Of a DNA stretch of 64,000 bases, positions 53,922 to 62,443 are shown one piece after another (the stretch's first letter is position 1; each line of letters begins with the position of its first letter). This DNA is from Leifsonia sp. Root1293. GTDB taxonomy: Bacteria > Actinomycetota > Actinomycetes > Actinomycetales > Microbacteriaceae. The notes beneath the pieces were generated by a model. The model was given only the letters and a program-made list of their open reading frames with translations, was not told the origin of the DNA and did not search any database. A program made the position numbers and the translations under genes. The stretch lies in assembly GCF_001425325.1 (NCBI RefSeq), contig NZ_LMEH01000001.1:1890602-1954601 (forward strand), in the 5' to 3' direction.

Positions 53922-56462
53922 ATGGCGACCAATGCGAGCGGCGGCGAACCGGTCCTCGAGCTCCGGATCCACGGAGTGAACAACATGCCGCCACACGAGC
54001 TGCTCGACCTGCCACCCGATCAGGTCGAGTTCGCCATGGGAGACAAGCTCGGTAGTTTCTGGCATCCGACCGCCGAATCGCTCGACAAGGGACGCGCGCA
54101 ACAGGAGCTGGGTGAAGGCACTCGCGGCGTCGTGGACGCCGTCGAATCGCCCAGGGGCAGCGTTCCGGAAGGAATCCACCGCGAGGCGTATTCCTGGGGC
54201 GGCATGGTGCGCACGGTCCCGCCGGGAACCGGCATCGGCGGTGCGATCGTCGCGGCGATCGGCCGGGCCTGCTGGACGGCGGTGCTGCCGTTCAGCATCG
54301 CGAACGCCGCGATCTGGAGCTGGAACCTGCCGCGCTCCGGTACGCGCATCCGGTTCCGGTCCGGACTGATCAGGGTCTTCTGCGTGGTGCTCACGACACT
54401 GCTCATCCTGGCCTTCTCCACCGTGGCACTCGACCTCATCGCCATGCAGTGCTACGGCGGTCGTCGCCTCACCTGCACGGCGCTGCCCGAACAGTTCGAG
54501 GCCTTCGCGCGCTGGTCGCCCGGCCGTCGAATCGCACTCTTCTCGCTCGTGCCCGTCGCGGCGCTGTTCGCCGTCTTCGCGACCTCGACGCTCGCCCGGC
54601 TGCGCTACAACGTGGCCGGACGCATCATCAAGGGAGCGCCGGCCACCGAGGAGCCCGTGCTGCTCGCCCAGCCGCGATTCTGGCAGTCGCGCACCGAGAC
54701 CTCGCGCCTCACCTCGATGCACCTGGCCGCCGGAATCGCGATGTGCGCCCTGCTGTGCGGGCTGGCGCTGGCGAGCGGCACGCAGGTGGTTCTGGGCATC
54801 GGAGTCTGCGTCGCCGCGACCATCGTCATGGTCGCAGCCGTCGCACTCGCCTATCGCACCGACACGATGCCCTTCGAGCAGTTGGAGGAGCGCAACTCCC
54901 TGCCGACGCTCACCCTGACCCTGGCCTTCCTCGTGCTGGCGGTCGCGACAGGCGCCCTCTCCCTCATTCCGGGGATGGACATCAACGGCTACACGATGCG
55001 CATCGCCTTCAACTGGGTGCTCGTCTCCACCGTTCTGTTCGCGGTGCTCCTCATCACGACGACGCTGTTCTTCCCGGCACCCGACCGGAAGCATCGTGCG
55101 TGGGGCGGCATGGCCCCAGCCGTCTTCATGACGATGGGGTTGGTCATCGGCCTCGCTCTCTCCAGCATCGTCAACGTCGTGGTGGGCGACTGGCTCAACG
55201 GCGACAAACCGCCCAGCGCGTTGGGAGGCGGACGCCGACTGGCAGCGGCGTACGCATCGTGCACCGGCACGGGCTGTGTCCCTGGCGACCCTTCCCTGCG
55301 CCTGGGAGCCTTCTACCCCTGGTACCTCGGCGTGCTCCTGGCCTTCCTGATCGTGGCCCTGCTGATCGTGGCCATCGCCCTCATCCGCCGCCGGGACGTA
55401 CGGCCACGCATCGGTGCGTTCTGGGACGAGGCGTCGAAGGAGCCTCCGGTCGCCGATGGCACTCCGCGGGGCGACCTGCGCGCGCTGCTGGCCGACGAGG
55501 TTCGGCGCAAGCGTGCCGCCGCGGCGCGCTACCACCTCGTCGAGCCCATCCTCGGCGTGCTCTGTCTTGCTGCGATGGCGGCGACCGTCGTCACGCTGAT
55601 CACGGCGTTCTCCTCGTTGAACCAGCCGTTCGTCGAAGCGCTGCTGGAACCCGAACCCTTCTCGACCGCGTCGATCCTGGCGGCTCGGTGGATGGACTTC
55701 TCCCTCATCGTCTGGGGAGCCATCGGGCTCGCCGTGGTGGGCGGCCTCGTCCTCGGCGGGTCGAAGGTGGTGCGCCCCCTCGGGCTCGTCTGGGATCTCG
55801 CCTGCTTCCTGCCGCGGGCCGGCCACCCCCTCGGGGCTCCCTGCTACACGGAGCGGGCGGTTCCCGAGGTGGCTCGGCGACTCAGCTGGTGGCTCGACCT
55901 GCCACCGGCGAAAGGGCAGGAGCGCTCGGCGATCGTCACCGCCCACAGCATGGGAGGCGTCGTGGCGGTCTCATCGCTGTTCGCCCTCGCCACCCACCCG
56001 AAGTGGTTGAGCGACTATCAGGGACGCGTGTCGCTGCTCACCTTCGGAATCCAGCTGCGCCCGTACTTCGGACGGTTCTGGCCGGAGATCCTCGGGCCGG
56101 AGGTCATCGGCGGCGAGCCGTGCCGGGCACCCCAGTTGCGCGCGCGTGATCCCTGGGCATCGGATCGGAAACACGTTCTCGCCGAGCAGGAGGCTGCCGC
56201 GGCGGCCAAGATCTCCGACCGGCCGTCCCCCGGAGTCGTCCCCGTCGCCGAGTGGATCAGCCTGTGGCGCGCCACCGACTTCCTCGGCTTCCCGTCCTGG
56301 TCGACCACGCCGAACGACCGCGACGTCTATGCAGAGGAGGTGGATGCCAGCGGCTACGTCGGCGCCGTCGATGCCCACAGCTGGTACCCGCGCACGCCGT
56401 CCTACCGGCGGGCGCTGGGACGACTCGCCGGCCTGCCCGACCGTCAGCCGGGCCGTCCGTAG
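53922..56462 (+). CDS. Large membrane protein with hydrolase-like motifs
   Basis: I do not recognise a characterised family for this 846-residue protein. It opens with a cytoplasmic region containing ELRIHGVNNMPPHELLDLP, where HG resembles the oxyanion strand of alpha/beta hydrolases. About ten hydrophobic segments follow between residues 100 and 640. The C-terminal part has SAIVTAHSMGGVVAVSSLF, whose A-H-S-M-G fits a nucleophile elbow (Ser676), and a later HSWYPRTPSYRRAL with a possible catalytic histidine. The start is ATG at 53922 with AAGGCGG upstream. A membrane-embedded lipase or esterase is a reasonable hypothesis only. Confidence 0.8.
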   Translation: MATNASGGEPVLELRIHGVNNMPPHELLDLPPDQVEFAMGDKLGSFWHPTAESLDKGRAQQELGEGTRGVVDAVESPRGSVPEGIHREAYSWGGMVRTVPPGTGIGGAIVAAIGRACWTAVLPFSIANAAIWSWNLPRSGTRIRFRSGLIRVFCVVLTTLLILAFSTVALDLIAMQCYGGRRLTCTALPEQFEAFARWSPGRRIALFSLVPVAALFAVFATSTLARLRYNVAGRIIKGAPATEEPVLLAQPRFWQSRTETSRLTSMHLAAGIAMCALLCGLALASGTQVVLGIGVCVAATIVMVAAVALAYRTDTMPFEQLEERNSLPTLTLTLAFLVLAVATGALSLIPGMDINGYTMRIAFNWVLVSTVLFAVLLITTTLFFPAPDRKHRAWGGMAPAVFMTMGLVIGLALSSIVNVVVGDWLNGDKPPSALGGGRRLAAAYASCTGTGCVPGDPSLRLGAFYPWYLGVLLAFLIVALLIVAIALIRRRDVRPRIGAFWDEASKEPPVADGTPRGDLRALLADEVRRKRAAAARYHLVEPILGVLCLAAMAATVVTLITAFSSLNQPFVEALLEPEPFSTASILAARWMDFSLIVWGAIGLAVVGGLVLGGSKVVRPLGLVWDLACFLPRAGHPLGAPCYTERAVPEVARRLSWWLDLPPAKGQERSAIVTAHSMGGVVAVSSLFALATHPKWLSDYQGRVSLLTFGIQLRPYFGRFWPEILGPEVIGGEPCRAPQLRARDPWASDRKHVLAEQEAAAAAKISDRPSPGVVPVAEWISLWRATDFLGFPSWSTTPNDRDVYAEEVDASGYVGAVDAHSWYPRTPSYRRALGRLAGLPDRQPGRP

Positions 56463-56515
56463 GCCCGGCGACCGGCCGGCCTGCCGGGCGGCCGCCGCCG
56501 CATTATGCACCGCCG

Positions 56516-56586
56516 GAGCAGGCCCGATGCGCGCAGGCAGGCCGAATGGGCCTGCATCCGTGCCTGATCGACGATCCGGCCTGCTC
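56516..56586. terminator. Nested inverted repeats between convergent genes
   Basis: GAGCAGGCC (56516-56524) can pair with GGCCTGCTC (56578-56586), while the overlapping GCAGGCCC (56518-56525) can pair with GGGCCTGC (56548-56555). These are mutually exclusive hairpins in the gap between two convergent genes and probably form a bidirectional terminator. Confidence 0.5.
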
Positions 56587-56598
56587 GCGCTGGTGACG

Positions 56599-57702
56599 TC
56601 AGGTGCCGGCAGCCGAGCGGGACCGGCGGGTGGCGAGACGGGCGGCGAGGACGGTGAGCAGGCCGATCGTCGCGCCGAGGGTCGTGGCGATCACGCGATC
56701 GAGCAGCAGGCCCGGCACCGGCGCCGTCGACGCGAGGTGCGAGATCGAGAGTGCGAGGGGCGTCACGAAGACGAGTGCCGCGCCGTAGTGGCGGCCGATC
56801 AGGATCTCCGCCGCGAACTGGCAGAACGCGATGACGAGCACGATCAGCACGGCAGGCGGATCCGGCAGCAACACGACCGCCGAGACGCCGACACCGACCA
56901 CGGTGCCGATGATGCGGTGCACCGATCTGGAAGCCGAGTGCGGTGCACGCGGCGGCGGCACCACCGCGACGACGCTGACGACGGCCCAGGTCGGGTGGCC
57001 GACACCGGCCGCCAGGGCGATGGCACCGGCAGCCGCCGAGCCGACGAGCAGTTGTGCGATGTTGATCCACACCGCCGCGTCGCGATAGGCGCGAGGCCTC
57101 GGGGCCGGCATCCGGCTCAGCGTGCTGAAATAGCGGTCCTCTCTGGAGCCGGCTGCCCGACGCAGCACCCAGCCCGAGAGGCTCAGCAGAACGGCGAAGC
57201 CGGCCGCGGCGACGGTGATCGCCATGCGGATGCCGACCTCGTCGACCGTCGTCGGGATCTCGGCGCAGATGAGAAAGCCGAAGACGAAGAACAGCGGCGT
57301 CGGCGGGAAGAGTCCGAGCGACGCCGCGAGAAGCACGCCACCGACGATCACGACGCCGAGCACGGCGGCGACTAGGCCGAGCGGGGCCCCGACCACGGCG
57401 ACGAGGATGCCGAGTGCGACGCTCACGACCATGCCGCCCGCCGCCGTCGACACGCTTCGCCAGCGCGTCTCGTACGGTTCGCTGCGTCCGTACAGGGCCG
57501 CCATCGCACCGAACGAGGCGTAGGGCGCCCACTCCACGTGGCCGAGAGCCAGCAGTATCAGCAGTGGGACCGCTGCGGCGATCGCGGCACGGGCGGCCAC
57601 CTCGATGTCGAGGGAGCGCAGCCCTTTCAGCCGCTCGACCAGTCCGACGGGCCGGTCCGGCTCGCCGGCGTGACCGGCGGTCGGCGGCAGGCCACCGGCC
57701 AC
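56599..57702 (-). CDS. FUSC-type membrane protein (aromatic acid exporter-like)
   Basis: This 367-residue membrane protein has two blocks of hydrophobic segments: AAIAAAVPLLILLALGHVEWAPYASFGAMAALYG in the first half and HPTWAVVSVVAVVPPPRAPH with HRIIGTVVGVGVSAVVLL in the second. The repeated pattern of a W-containing turn and an R-x-x-G-T helix is typical of fusaric-acid-resistance/aromatic acid exporter proteins. The start is GTG at 57702, two bases after the pcrA stop; a frame to 57909 overlaps pcrA and is rejected. Substrate is unknown. Confidence 0.82.
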   Translation of the reverse strand: MAGGLPPTAGHAGEPDRPVGLVERLKGLRSLDIEVAARAAIAAAVPLLILLALGHVEWAPYASFGAMAALYGRSEPYETRWRSVSTAAGGMVVSVALGILVAVVGAPLGLVAAVLGVVIVGGVLLAASLGLFPPTPLFFVFGFLICAEIPTTVDEVGIRMAITVAAAGFAVLLSLSGWVLRRAAGSREDRYFSTLSRMPAPRPRAYRDAAVWINIAQLLVGSAAAGAIALAAGVGHPTWAVVSVVAVVPPPRAPHSASRSVHRIIGTVVGVGVSAVVLLPDPPAVLIVLVIAFCQFAAEILIGRHYGAALVFVTPLALSISHLASTAPVPGLLLDRVIATTLGATIGLLTVLAARLATRRSRSAAGT

Positions 57703-57704
57703 GC

Positions 57705-60230
57705 CTACAGCTTCTCGATGGGCGCGATCTTGATCAGCAGCTTCTTCGCGCCTGCCGTGTCGAACTGCACGTGCGCGACGCGCTTGGTGCCCTCGCCTGT
57801 CACCTGCGACACCCGTCCCTCGCCGAAGTTGGTGTGACGGATGCGGTCGCCCGGCGCCAGCTCGAGATCGCCGTTGTCGCGCACCTGCGCGCCGATGGCG
57901 TTCGGCCACTCGGTCTTCGGTCGCGGAGCCGGCGGCAGCGTGGGATCGGAGCTGTAGCCGTACTGGCCGGGACCCCGGCCGTCGCGACGCGCGTTCAATG
58001 CTCGCGGCTGGGTTCCGCCGCGGGAGTTGGCCATGCCCGGCGACTGGCGCCAGTCGATGAGATCGGCCGGGATCTCCTGCAGATAGCGGCTGGGCATGGC
58101 CACGGAGGTGTCGCCGAACTGCGAGCGCGTCATCGCGAGCGAGAGGTAGAGACGCTGGCGGGCGCGGGTGATGCCGACGTAGAACAGCCGGCGCTCCTCG
58201 GCCGGGCCGCCGGGCTCGTTCGCGCTCATCTTGTGAGGCAGCAGGTCCTCCTCGATGCCCGTGAGGAAGACCGCGTCGTACTCGAGGCCCTTCGCCGTGT
58301 GCAGTGTCATGAGGGAGACCGTTCCCGATGAGTCGTCGAGATCGTCTGCCGCCGCCACGAGCGACACCTGGGTCAGGAAGTCGACCAGGCCGGAGCCCGG
58401 GTTCTCCTTCTCGAAGTCCTTCGTCTGTGCGACGAGCTCTTCGACGTTCTCGGCTCGCGTCTCGTCCTGGGGGTCGCGGCTCCGACGCAGCGCCTCGAGC
58501 AGGCCGCTCTCGGTCATGAGGAAGGTGAGCACCTCGGAGACCTTGGCCGCTCCGACGCCGCCCCGCTGGTCCTCGGCGTTGGGGTCGTCGCTCGGGGGCG
58601 CGGTGGTTCCGTCTGCCTGGATCGGAACGAGCATGGCCGCGGCCTGATCGAGAACGGCCGCGAGCTGAAGGATGGCGTTCGTCACCTTGGGCCCGAGCCC
58701 GAGGGAGCCGGCCTCGCGCATCGCCTCGCGGAAGCTCAAGCCGTTGGTCTCGGCGAACTGGGCCAGTTGCGTCTCGGTCGCGGGCCCGATGCCGCGCTTC
58801 GGCGTGTTCAGGATGCGGCGGATGGCGAGCTCGTCGAGGGGATTGGCGACGGCGATGAGATAGGCCATCGCGTCCTTGATCTCGGCACGCTCGTAGAACT
58901 TGGTGCCGCCGACCACCCGGTACGGCAGGGCGGAGCGTACGAAGATCTCCTCCAGTGCACGGGTCTGGGCGTTGGTGCGGTAGAACACGGCGATGTCGCG
59001 GTAGGCCATCCCCTTGCGGTGCAGCGCCTCGATCTCGTCGGCGACGAACTGCGCCTCGTCGTGGCCCGAATAGCCCGTGTAGCCGGTGATCTTGTCTCCG
59101 TCGCCCACCGTCGTGAACAGATTCTTGGCCTTGCGATCGAAGTTGTTCGAGATGACGGCGTTCGCGGCGCTCAGGATGTTCTGGGTCGACCGGTAGTTCT
59201 GCTCGAGCAGAACCACGCGGGCACCGGGGAAGTCGCGTTCGAACTCGGTGATGTTGCGGATGTCGGCGCCGCGGAACGCGTAGATCGACTGGTCAGAGTC
59301 GCCGACGACGGTGAGGGAAGCGCCGGGGATGATCCCGGATTCGTCCTCGAGGCCCTTCACGAGCACGCCCTTGCGTTCCATCTCGGCTACGAGTTCTCGC
59401 GAGACCGGGCGGGTGAGCTCGCGGATGAGCGAGTACTGCGCGTGGTTGGTGTCCTGGTACTCGTCGACCAGGATGTGCCGGAACCGCCGGCGGTAGAGCG
59501 CCGCCGTCTCGGGGAAGGCACGGAACAGGTAGACGGTCTCGCCGATGAGGTCGTCGAAGTCGAGGGCGCCGGCCGAACGCAGCGTGCGGGTGTACTGGCG
59601 GAAGATCTCGAGGAACACCGCCTCCTTCGGATCGCTCATGTTGGCGTTCCGCGCGTAGGCGTCGACATCCGTCAGCTCGTTCTTGAGCTTGGAGATCTGA
59701 GCGCCCGCGTTGCCAGGGGTGAACCCGAGGGTGTCGGCGTCGAGGGCCTTGATGATGCGCTTCAGCACGGTGCGACTGTCGGCCGAGTCGTAGATGGTGA
59801 ACGTCGAGGTGAGACCGGCCTTCTCGGACTCACGACGGAGGATGCGCACACAGGCCGAGTGGAAGGTCGAGATCCACATGCCCTCCGATGCCTGTCCGAG
59901 GAGGGCGGAGACGCGTTCGCGCATCTCGGCCGCTGCCTTGTTCGTGAAGGTGATGGCGAGGATCTGGCTGGGCCACGCCTCTCGCGTCTCGATGAGGCCG
60001 GCGATGCGGTGGGTGAGCACACGGGTCTTGCCGGAGCCGGCGCCGGCGACGATGAGGAGTGCCGGTCCCCGGTACTCGACGGCCTCGCGCTGCGGCGGGT
60101 TGAGGCCGTCGGTCAGGCGGCTCGACGGGCCGGTGCTGCCACCCCCGTGGCTGGAGCCCCGGCCGGAGCCACCCGGCGCGTCGTGGACGATGATCGGGGT
60201 GGGCGCGTCGGGTTCGAAGAGTGTGCTCAT
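57705..60230 (-). CDS. pcrA: UvrD/PcrA-type DNA helicase
   Basis: This superfamily 1A ATP-dependent 3'-5' helicase (841 residues) acts in DNA repair and in clearing replication conflicts. Helicase motifs run in order: LNPPQREAVEY (Q), LIVAGAGSGKTRVLTHRIA (I), AITFTNKAAAEM (Ia), HILVDEYQDTNHAQY (II), VVGDSDQSIYAFRGAD (III), LEQNYRST (IV), SLMTLHTAKGLEYDAVFLTG (V) and RRLFYVGITRARQRLYL (VI). A C-terminal Tudor-like tail (GDRIRHTNFGEGRVSQVTGEG) may contact RNA polymerase. The start is ATG at 60230; a TACAAT box ends 10 bases upstream. The first 40 residues are Gly/Pro-rich. Confidence 0.95.
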   Translation of the reverse strand: MSTLFEPDAPTPIIVHDAPGGSGRGSSHGGGSTGPSSRLTDGLNPPQREAVEYRGPALLIVAGAGSGKTRVLTHRIAGLIETREAWPSQILAITFTNKAAAEMRERVSALLGQASEGMWISTFHSACVRILRRESEKAGLTSTFTIYDSADSRTVLKRIIKALDADTLGFTPGNAGAQISKLKNELTDVDAYARNANMSDPKEAVFLEIFRQYTRTLRSAGALDFDDLIGETVYLFRAFPETAALYRRRFRHILVDEYQDTNHAQYSLIRELTRPVSRELVAEMERKGVLVKGLEDESGIIPGASLTVVGDSDQSIYAFRGADIRNITEFERDFPGARVVLLEQNYRSTQNILSAANAVISNNFDRKAKNLFTTVGDGDKITGYTGYSGHDEAQFVADEIEALHRKGMAYRDIAVFYRTNAQTRALEEIFVRSALPYRVVGGTKFYERAEIKDAMAYLIAVANPLDELAIRRILNTPKRGIGPATETQLAQFAETNGLSFREAMREAGSLGLGPKVTNAILQLAAVLDQAAAMLVPIQADGTTAPPSDDPNAEDQRGGVGAAKVSEVLTFLMTESGLLEALRRSRDPQDETRAENVEELVAQTKDFEKENPGSGLVDFLTQVSLVAAADDLDDSSGTVSLMTLHTAKGLEYDAVFLTGIEEDLLPHKMSANEPGGPAEERRLFYVGITRARQRLYLSLAMTRSQFGDTSVAMPSRYLQEIPADLIDWRQSPGMANSRGGTQPRALNARRDGRGPGQYGYSSDPTLPPAPRPKTEWPNAIGAQVRDNGDLELAPGDRIRHTNFGEGRVSQVTGEGTKRVAHVQFDTAGAKKLLIKIAPIEKL

Positions 60231-60235
60231 GGCTG

Positions 60236-60294
60236 CCTCAATTGTAGGCGCGACCGCTGACACCTGCGCTTCGGGCGGCCGCTGCGCGAAGCCA
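60236..60294. repeat. Short gap with dispersed-repeat-like sequence
   Basis: The gap between pcrA and the GDPD gene carries TGCGCTTCGGGCGGCCGCT (about 60266-60284), nearly identical to a sequence in the nagA/nagB gap. GCGGCCG and CTTCGG blocks pair with CGGCCGAAGCGCT at 60298 onward, which forms a hairpin at the end of the GDPD gene and may terminate it. Confidence 0.4.
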
Positions 60295-61362
60295 TCAGCG
60301 GCCGAAGCGCTCCCGTGCCTCGACTCCCAGATCCGGGTGGTCGACGAAGATGCCGTCGACGCCGGTGCCCAGCACGAGCGTGAACTCGCCGAGCCAGTCG
60401 CCGTGCGTCGCCTTGCCGTGCCCGTGGCGGAAGTTCGTCGGCAGGAAGCGGTTCTCGGGCCGCAGCGTCCACGTGAACACGGACAGTCCGTGATCGTGGG
60501 CCGCGTCGACGAGCGTGCGACCTCTCAGGTCGCCCCGGCTGTGCTGGTCCAGGGCCTCCCGCTGGGCGGCTCCGGCATCCGACGCCACGAGCTCCCCCAC
60601 GAGCACGCTCTTGTCGACGCTGATCCCGTCGACCCGCCCCGCCAGCTCGCGCAGCCCCGTCTCGGTCATGAAGTCCGCGTAGCCCGGCGCGTCGACCCCT
60701 GCACCCAGCTGAAGGTCGTAGGGGACTCCGGCCTTCTCCAGAAGGAAGACCCGAGGCGCCGACACCCCGCGCAGCGCGAGCTCCTCGAGAACGGTGATCT
60801 CGAACGCCTCGATGGTGAGGCGTTCATCATCCGTCGACCAGCCGGCCGCGGCGAGCTCCGCGGTGAAGAGTTCATCGAGTGGCAGTCCCAGACCGGCGAA
60901 GTAGCTGGCGTGCTTGATCTCGGCGACCATGCCGAGCATCCGGCCGTCTGCGGCATCCGTCTCCTCGATCAGCCTGAAGAGGTCGGCGAGGCGCAGGAGG
61001 GGGAAGCGCCCGTCGAAGCTGGCGTTGGCCGGGCGCACCTTCGGGATGCGCTCACGGGCGTGCAGCGTGGCGAGCTCTGCCCAGGTGAAGTCCTCGGTGA
61101 ACCAGCCGGTGAGCTTCTTCCCGTCGATCTCCTTGGTGGTGCGTCTGGCAGAGAACTCCGGGTGCGACGCGACGTCGGTCGTCTCTGAGATCTCGTTCTC
61201 GTGACGCAGCACCAGAACGCCGTCACGGGTGGCGACGATGTCGGGTTCGACGGCATCCGCACCGAGCGCGAATGCCAGCTGGTAGGCGGATGCCGTGTGC
61301 TCCGGACGATAGCCGCTGGCCCCACGATGGCCGATGACGAGCGGATGCGGGCGAGCAGGCAT
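60295..61362 (-). CDS. Glycerophosphodiester phosphodiesterase family protein
   Basis: This TIM-barrel phosphodiesterase (355 residues) should hydrolyse glycerophosphodiesters to glycerol-3-phosphate and an alcohol. The family start VIGHRGASGYRPEHT with the catalytic His, the metal ligand AVEPDIVATRDGVLVLRHE, and the C-terminal TWTLRPENRF and GVDGIFVDHPDLG motifs are present. No signal peptide is seen, so it is probably cytoplasmic. ATG at 61362 follows TAGCCT (61369-61374) by 6 bases, a leaderless-type start. Confidence 0.93.
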   Translation of the reverse strand: MPARPHPLVIGHRGASGYRPEHTASAYQLAFALGADAVEPDIVATRDGVLVLRHENEISETTDVASHPEFSARRTTKEIDGKKLTGWFTEDFTWAELATLHARERIPKVRPANASFDGRFPLLRLADLFRLIEETDAADGRMLGMVAEIKHASYFAGLGLPLDELFTAELAAAGWSTDDERLTIEAFEITVLEELALRGVSAPRVFLLEKAGVPYDLQLGAGVDAPGYADFMTETGLRELAGRVDGISVDKSVLVGELVASDAGAAQREALDQHSRGDLRGRTLVDAAHDHGLSVFTWTLRPENRFLPTNFRHGHGKATHGDWLGEFTLVLGTGVDGIFVDHPDLGVEARERFGR

Positions 61363-61407
61363 GCGACAAGGCTAACGAGAGCGCGATGCTCACCGTACGC
61401 TGGCGGC

Positions 61408-61444
61408 GGATTCCCAAGAATTCTCCGGGAATCCCCGGTAGATT
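61408..61444 (+). promoter_or_regulatory. Inverted repeat and -10 upstream of Bax-inhibitor-like gene
   Basis: GGATTCCC (61408-61415) and GGGAATCC (61427-61434) form an 8-bp dyad with an 11-base spacer, just before a -10-like TAGATT (61439-61444). It lies about 60 bases before the start codon and could be an operator. Confidence 0.45.
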
Positions 61445-61500
61445 TGGGGAAAGCGATCACTCGTCGCTTCCACTTCCCCCGCCTCGAGCGAAGGACCACC

Positions 61501-62304
61501 ATGGCAAACCCCGCATTCAGTCGCAACGCCGCGTTCAGCGAGAAGGGCGGCGTCGCCGTCGCCACTCCGACCGCAGAAGAGCTGGCGGCACACTACAACC
61601 AGCCCTCCGCGAATGCGGTCGAGACCGACCGCATGACCGTCGAGGACACGATCATGAAGTCGGCGATCAGCTTCGTCATCCTGCTGGCAGGCGCTGCCAT
61701 CGGCTGGATGACCTACCCGACGCTGCCGTGGCTCTGGGGCGTCGCCGCCCTGGTCGGCTTCGTGCTCGCGCTCGTCAACATCTTCAAGCGCGAGCCGTCG
61801 GCACCGCTGATCCTGGCCTACGCCGCCGCGCAGGGCATCTTCATCGGCGGCATCTCGCTGCTGTTCGAATCGCTCTACCCCGGCATCGTCGTGCAGGCGG
61901 TCGTCGCGACCCTCGTGGTCGTCGGCGTCACCCTGGCACTCTTCGCCAGCGGCAAGATCCGCGCTTCGAAGAAGGCGACCAAGGTCTTCCTCATCGCGAT
62001 GGTCGGCTACCTGGTGTTCTCGCTCGTGAACGTCGGCATCATGATCTTCGGTGGGGCGAACGGCAACCCGTGGGGCCTCCGCGGAGACGTCGAGATCGCC
62101 GGCATCCCCCTGGGTGTCATCCTGGGCATCTTCGTCGTGATCCTCGCGGCCTACTCGCTGGTGCTCGACTTCGACTCCATCCAGCAGGGCGTGCGCAACC
62201 GCGCACCGCGCAAGTACGGCTGGTCCGGCGCCTTCGGCATCATGGTCACGGTCATCTGGCTGTACACCGAGATCCTGCGCATGTTCGCGATCGCGCGCAA
62301 CTAG
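61501..62304 (+). CDS. Bax inhibitor-1/YccA-like membrane protein
   Basis: This 267-residue protein has a hydrophilic N-terminus (MANPAFSRNAAF) and seven membrane segments. It belongs to the actinobacterial Bax inhibitor-1-like family (YccA/TMBIM superfamily). Landmarks are TVEDTIMKSAISFVILLAGAAIGW, AYAAAQGIFIGGISLLFE and the C-terminal VLDFDSIQQGVRNRAPRKYGW, whose aspartates fit the calcium/proton-sensing site known in BsYetJ. The start is ATG at 61501 with AAGGA upstream. The physiological role is not known. Confidence 0.9.
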   Translation: MANPAFSRNAAFSEKGGVAVATPTAEELAAHYNQPSANAVETDRMTVEDTIMKSAISFVILLAGAAIGWMTYPTLPWLWGVAALVGFVLALVNIFKREPSAPLILAYAAAQGIFIGGISLLFESLYPGIVVQAVVATLVVVGVTLALFASGKIRASKKATKVFLIAMVGYLVFSLVNVGIMIFGGANGNPWGLRGDVEIAGIPLGVILGIFVVILAAYSLVLDFDSIQQGVRNRAPRKYGWSGAFGIMVTVIWLYTEILRMFAIARN

Positions 62305-62323
62305 CGCTCGCTCCGAGTCCAAC

Positions 62324-62355
62324 AGAACGGGTCGCCCTTCGGGGCGGCCCGTTCT
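62324..62355. terminator. Terminator after Bax-inhibitor-like gene
   Basis: AGAACGGGTCGCCC and GGGCGGCCCGTTCT form a 14-bp stem, with one G-T wobble, around a TTCG tetraloop. It lies 20 bases after the stop codon and can act in both directions. Confidence 0.85.
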
Positions 62356-62380
62356 GGCGTTCCGGGCTTCTGTTCGGTTT

Positions 62381-62443
62381 CCCGGCGTTTCGGTCACCCT
62401 GGCGTTCAGTCGTCCGGCGTTCGGTCACCCCGGCTTTCAGTCG
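62381..62443. repeat. Imperfect tandem repeat, two units of about 31 bp
   Basis: Unit 1 (62381-62412) and unit 2 (62413-62443) share CCGGCGTT, CGGTCACCC, GGC and TTCAGTCG in order. The second unit includes the stop codon of the sigma-factor gene. It is probably a local duplication of the gene end; no function is evident. Confidence 0.6.

Noticed and set aside
62381-62443. Short repeat considered as a CRISPR remnant
   Set aside because: Only two adjacent imperfect units without spacers, and no cas genes in the window.
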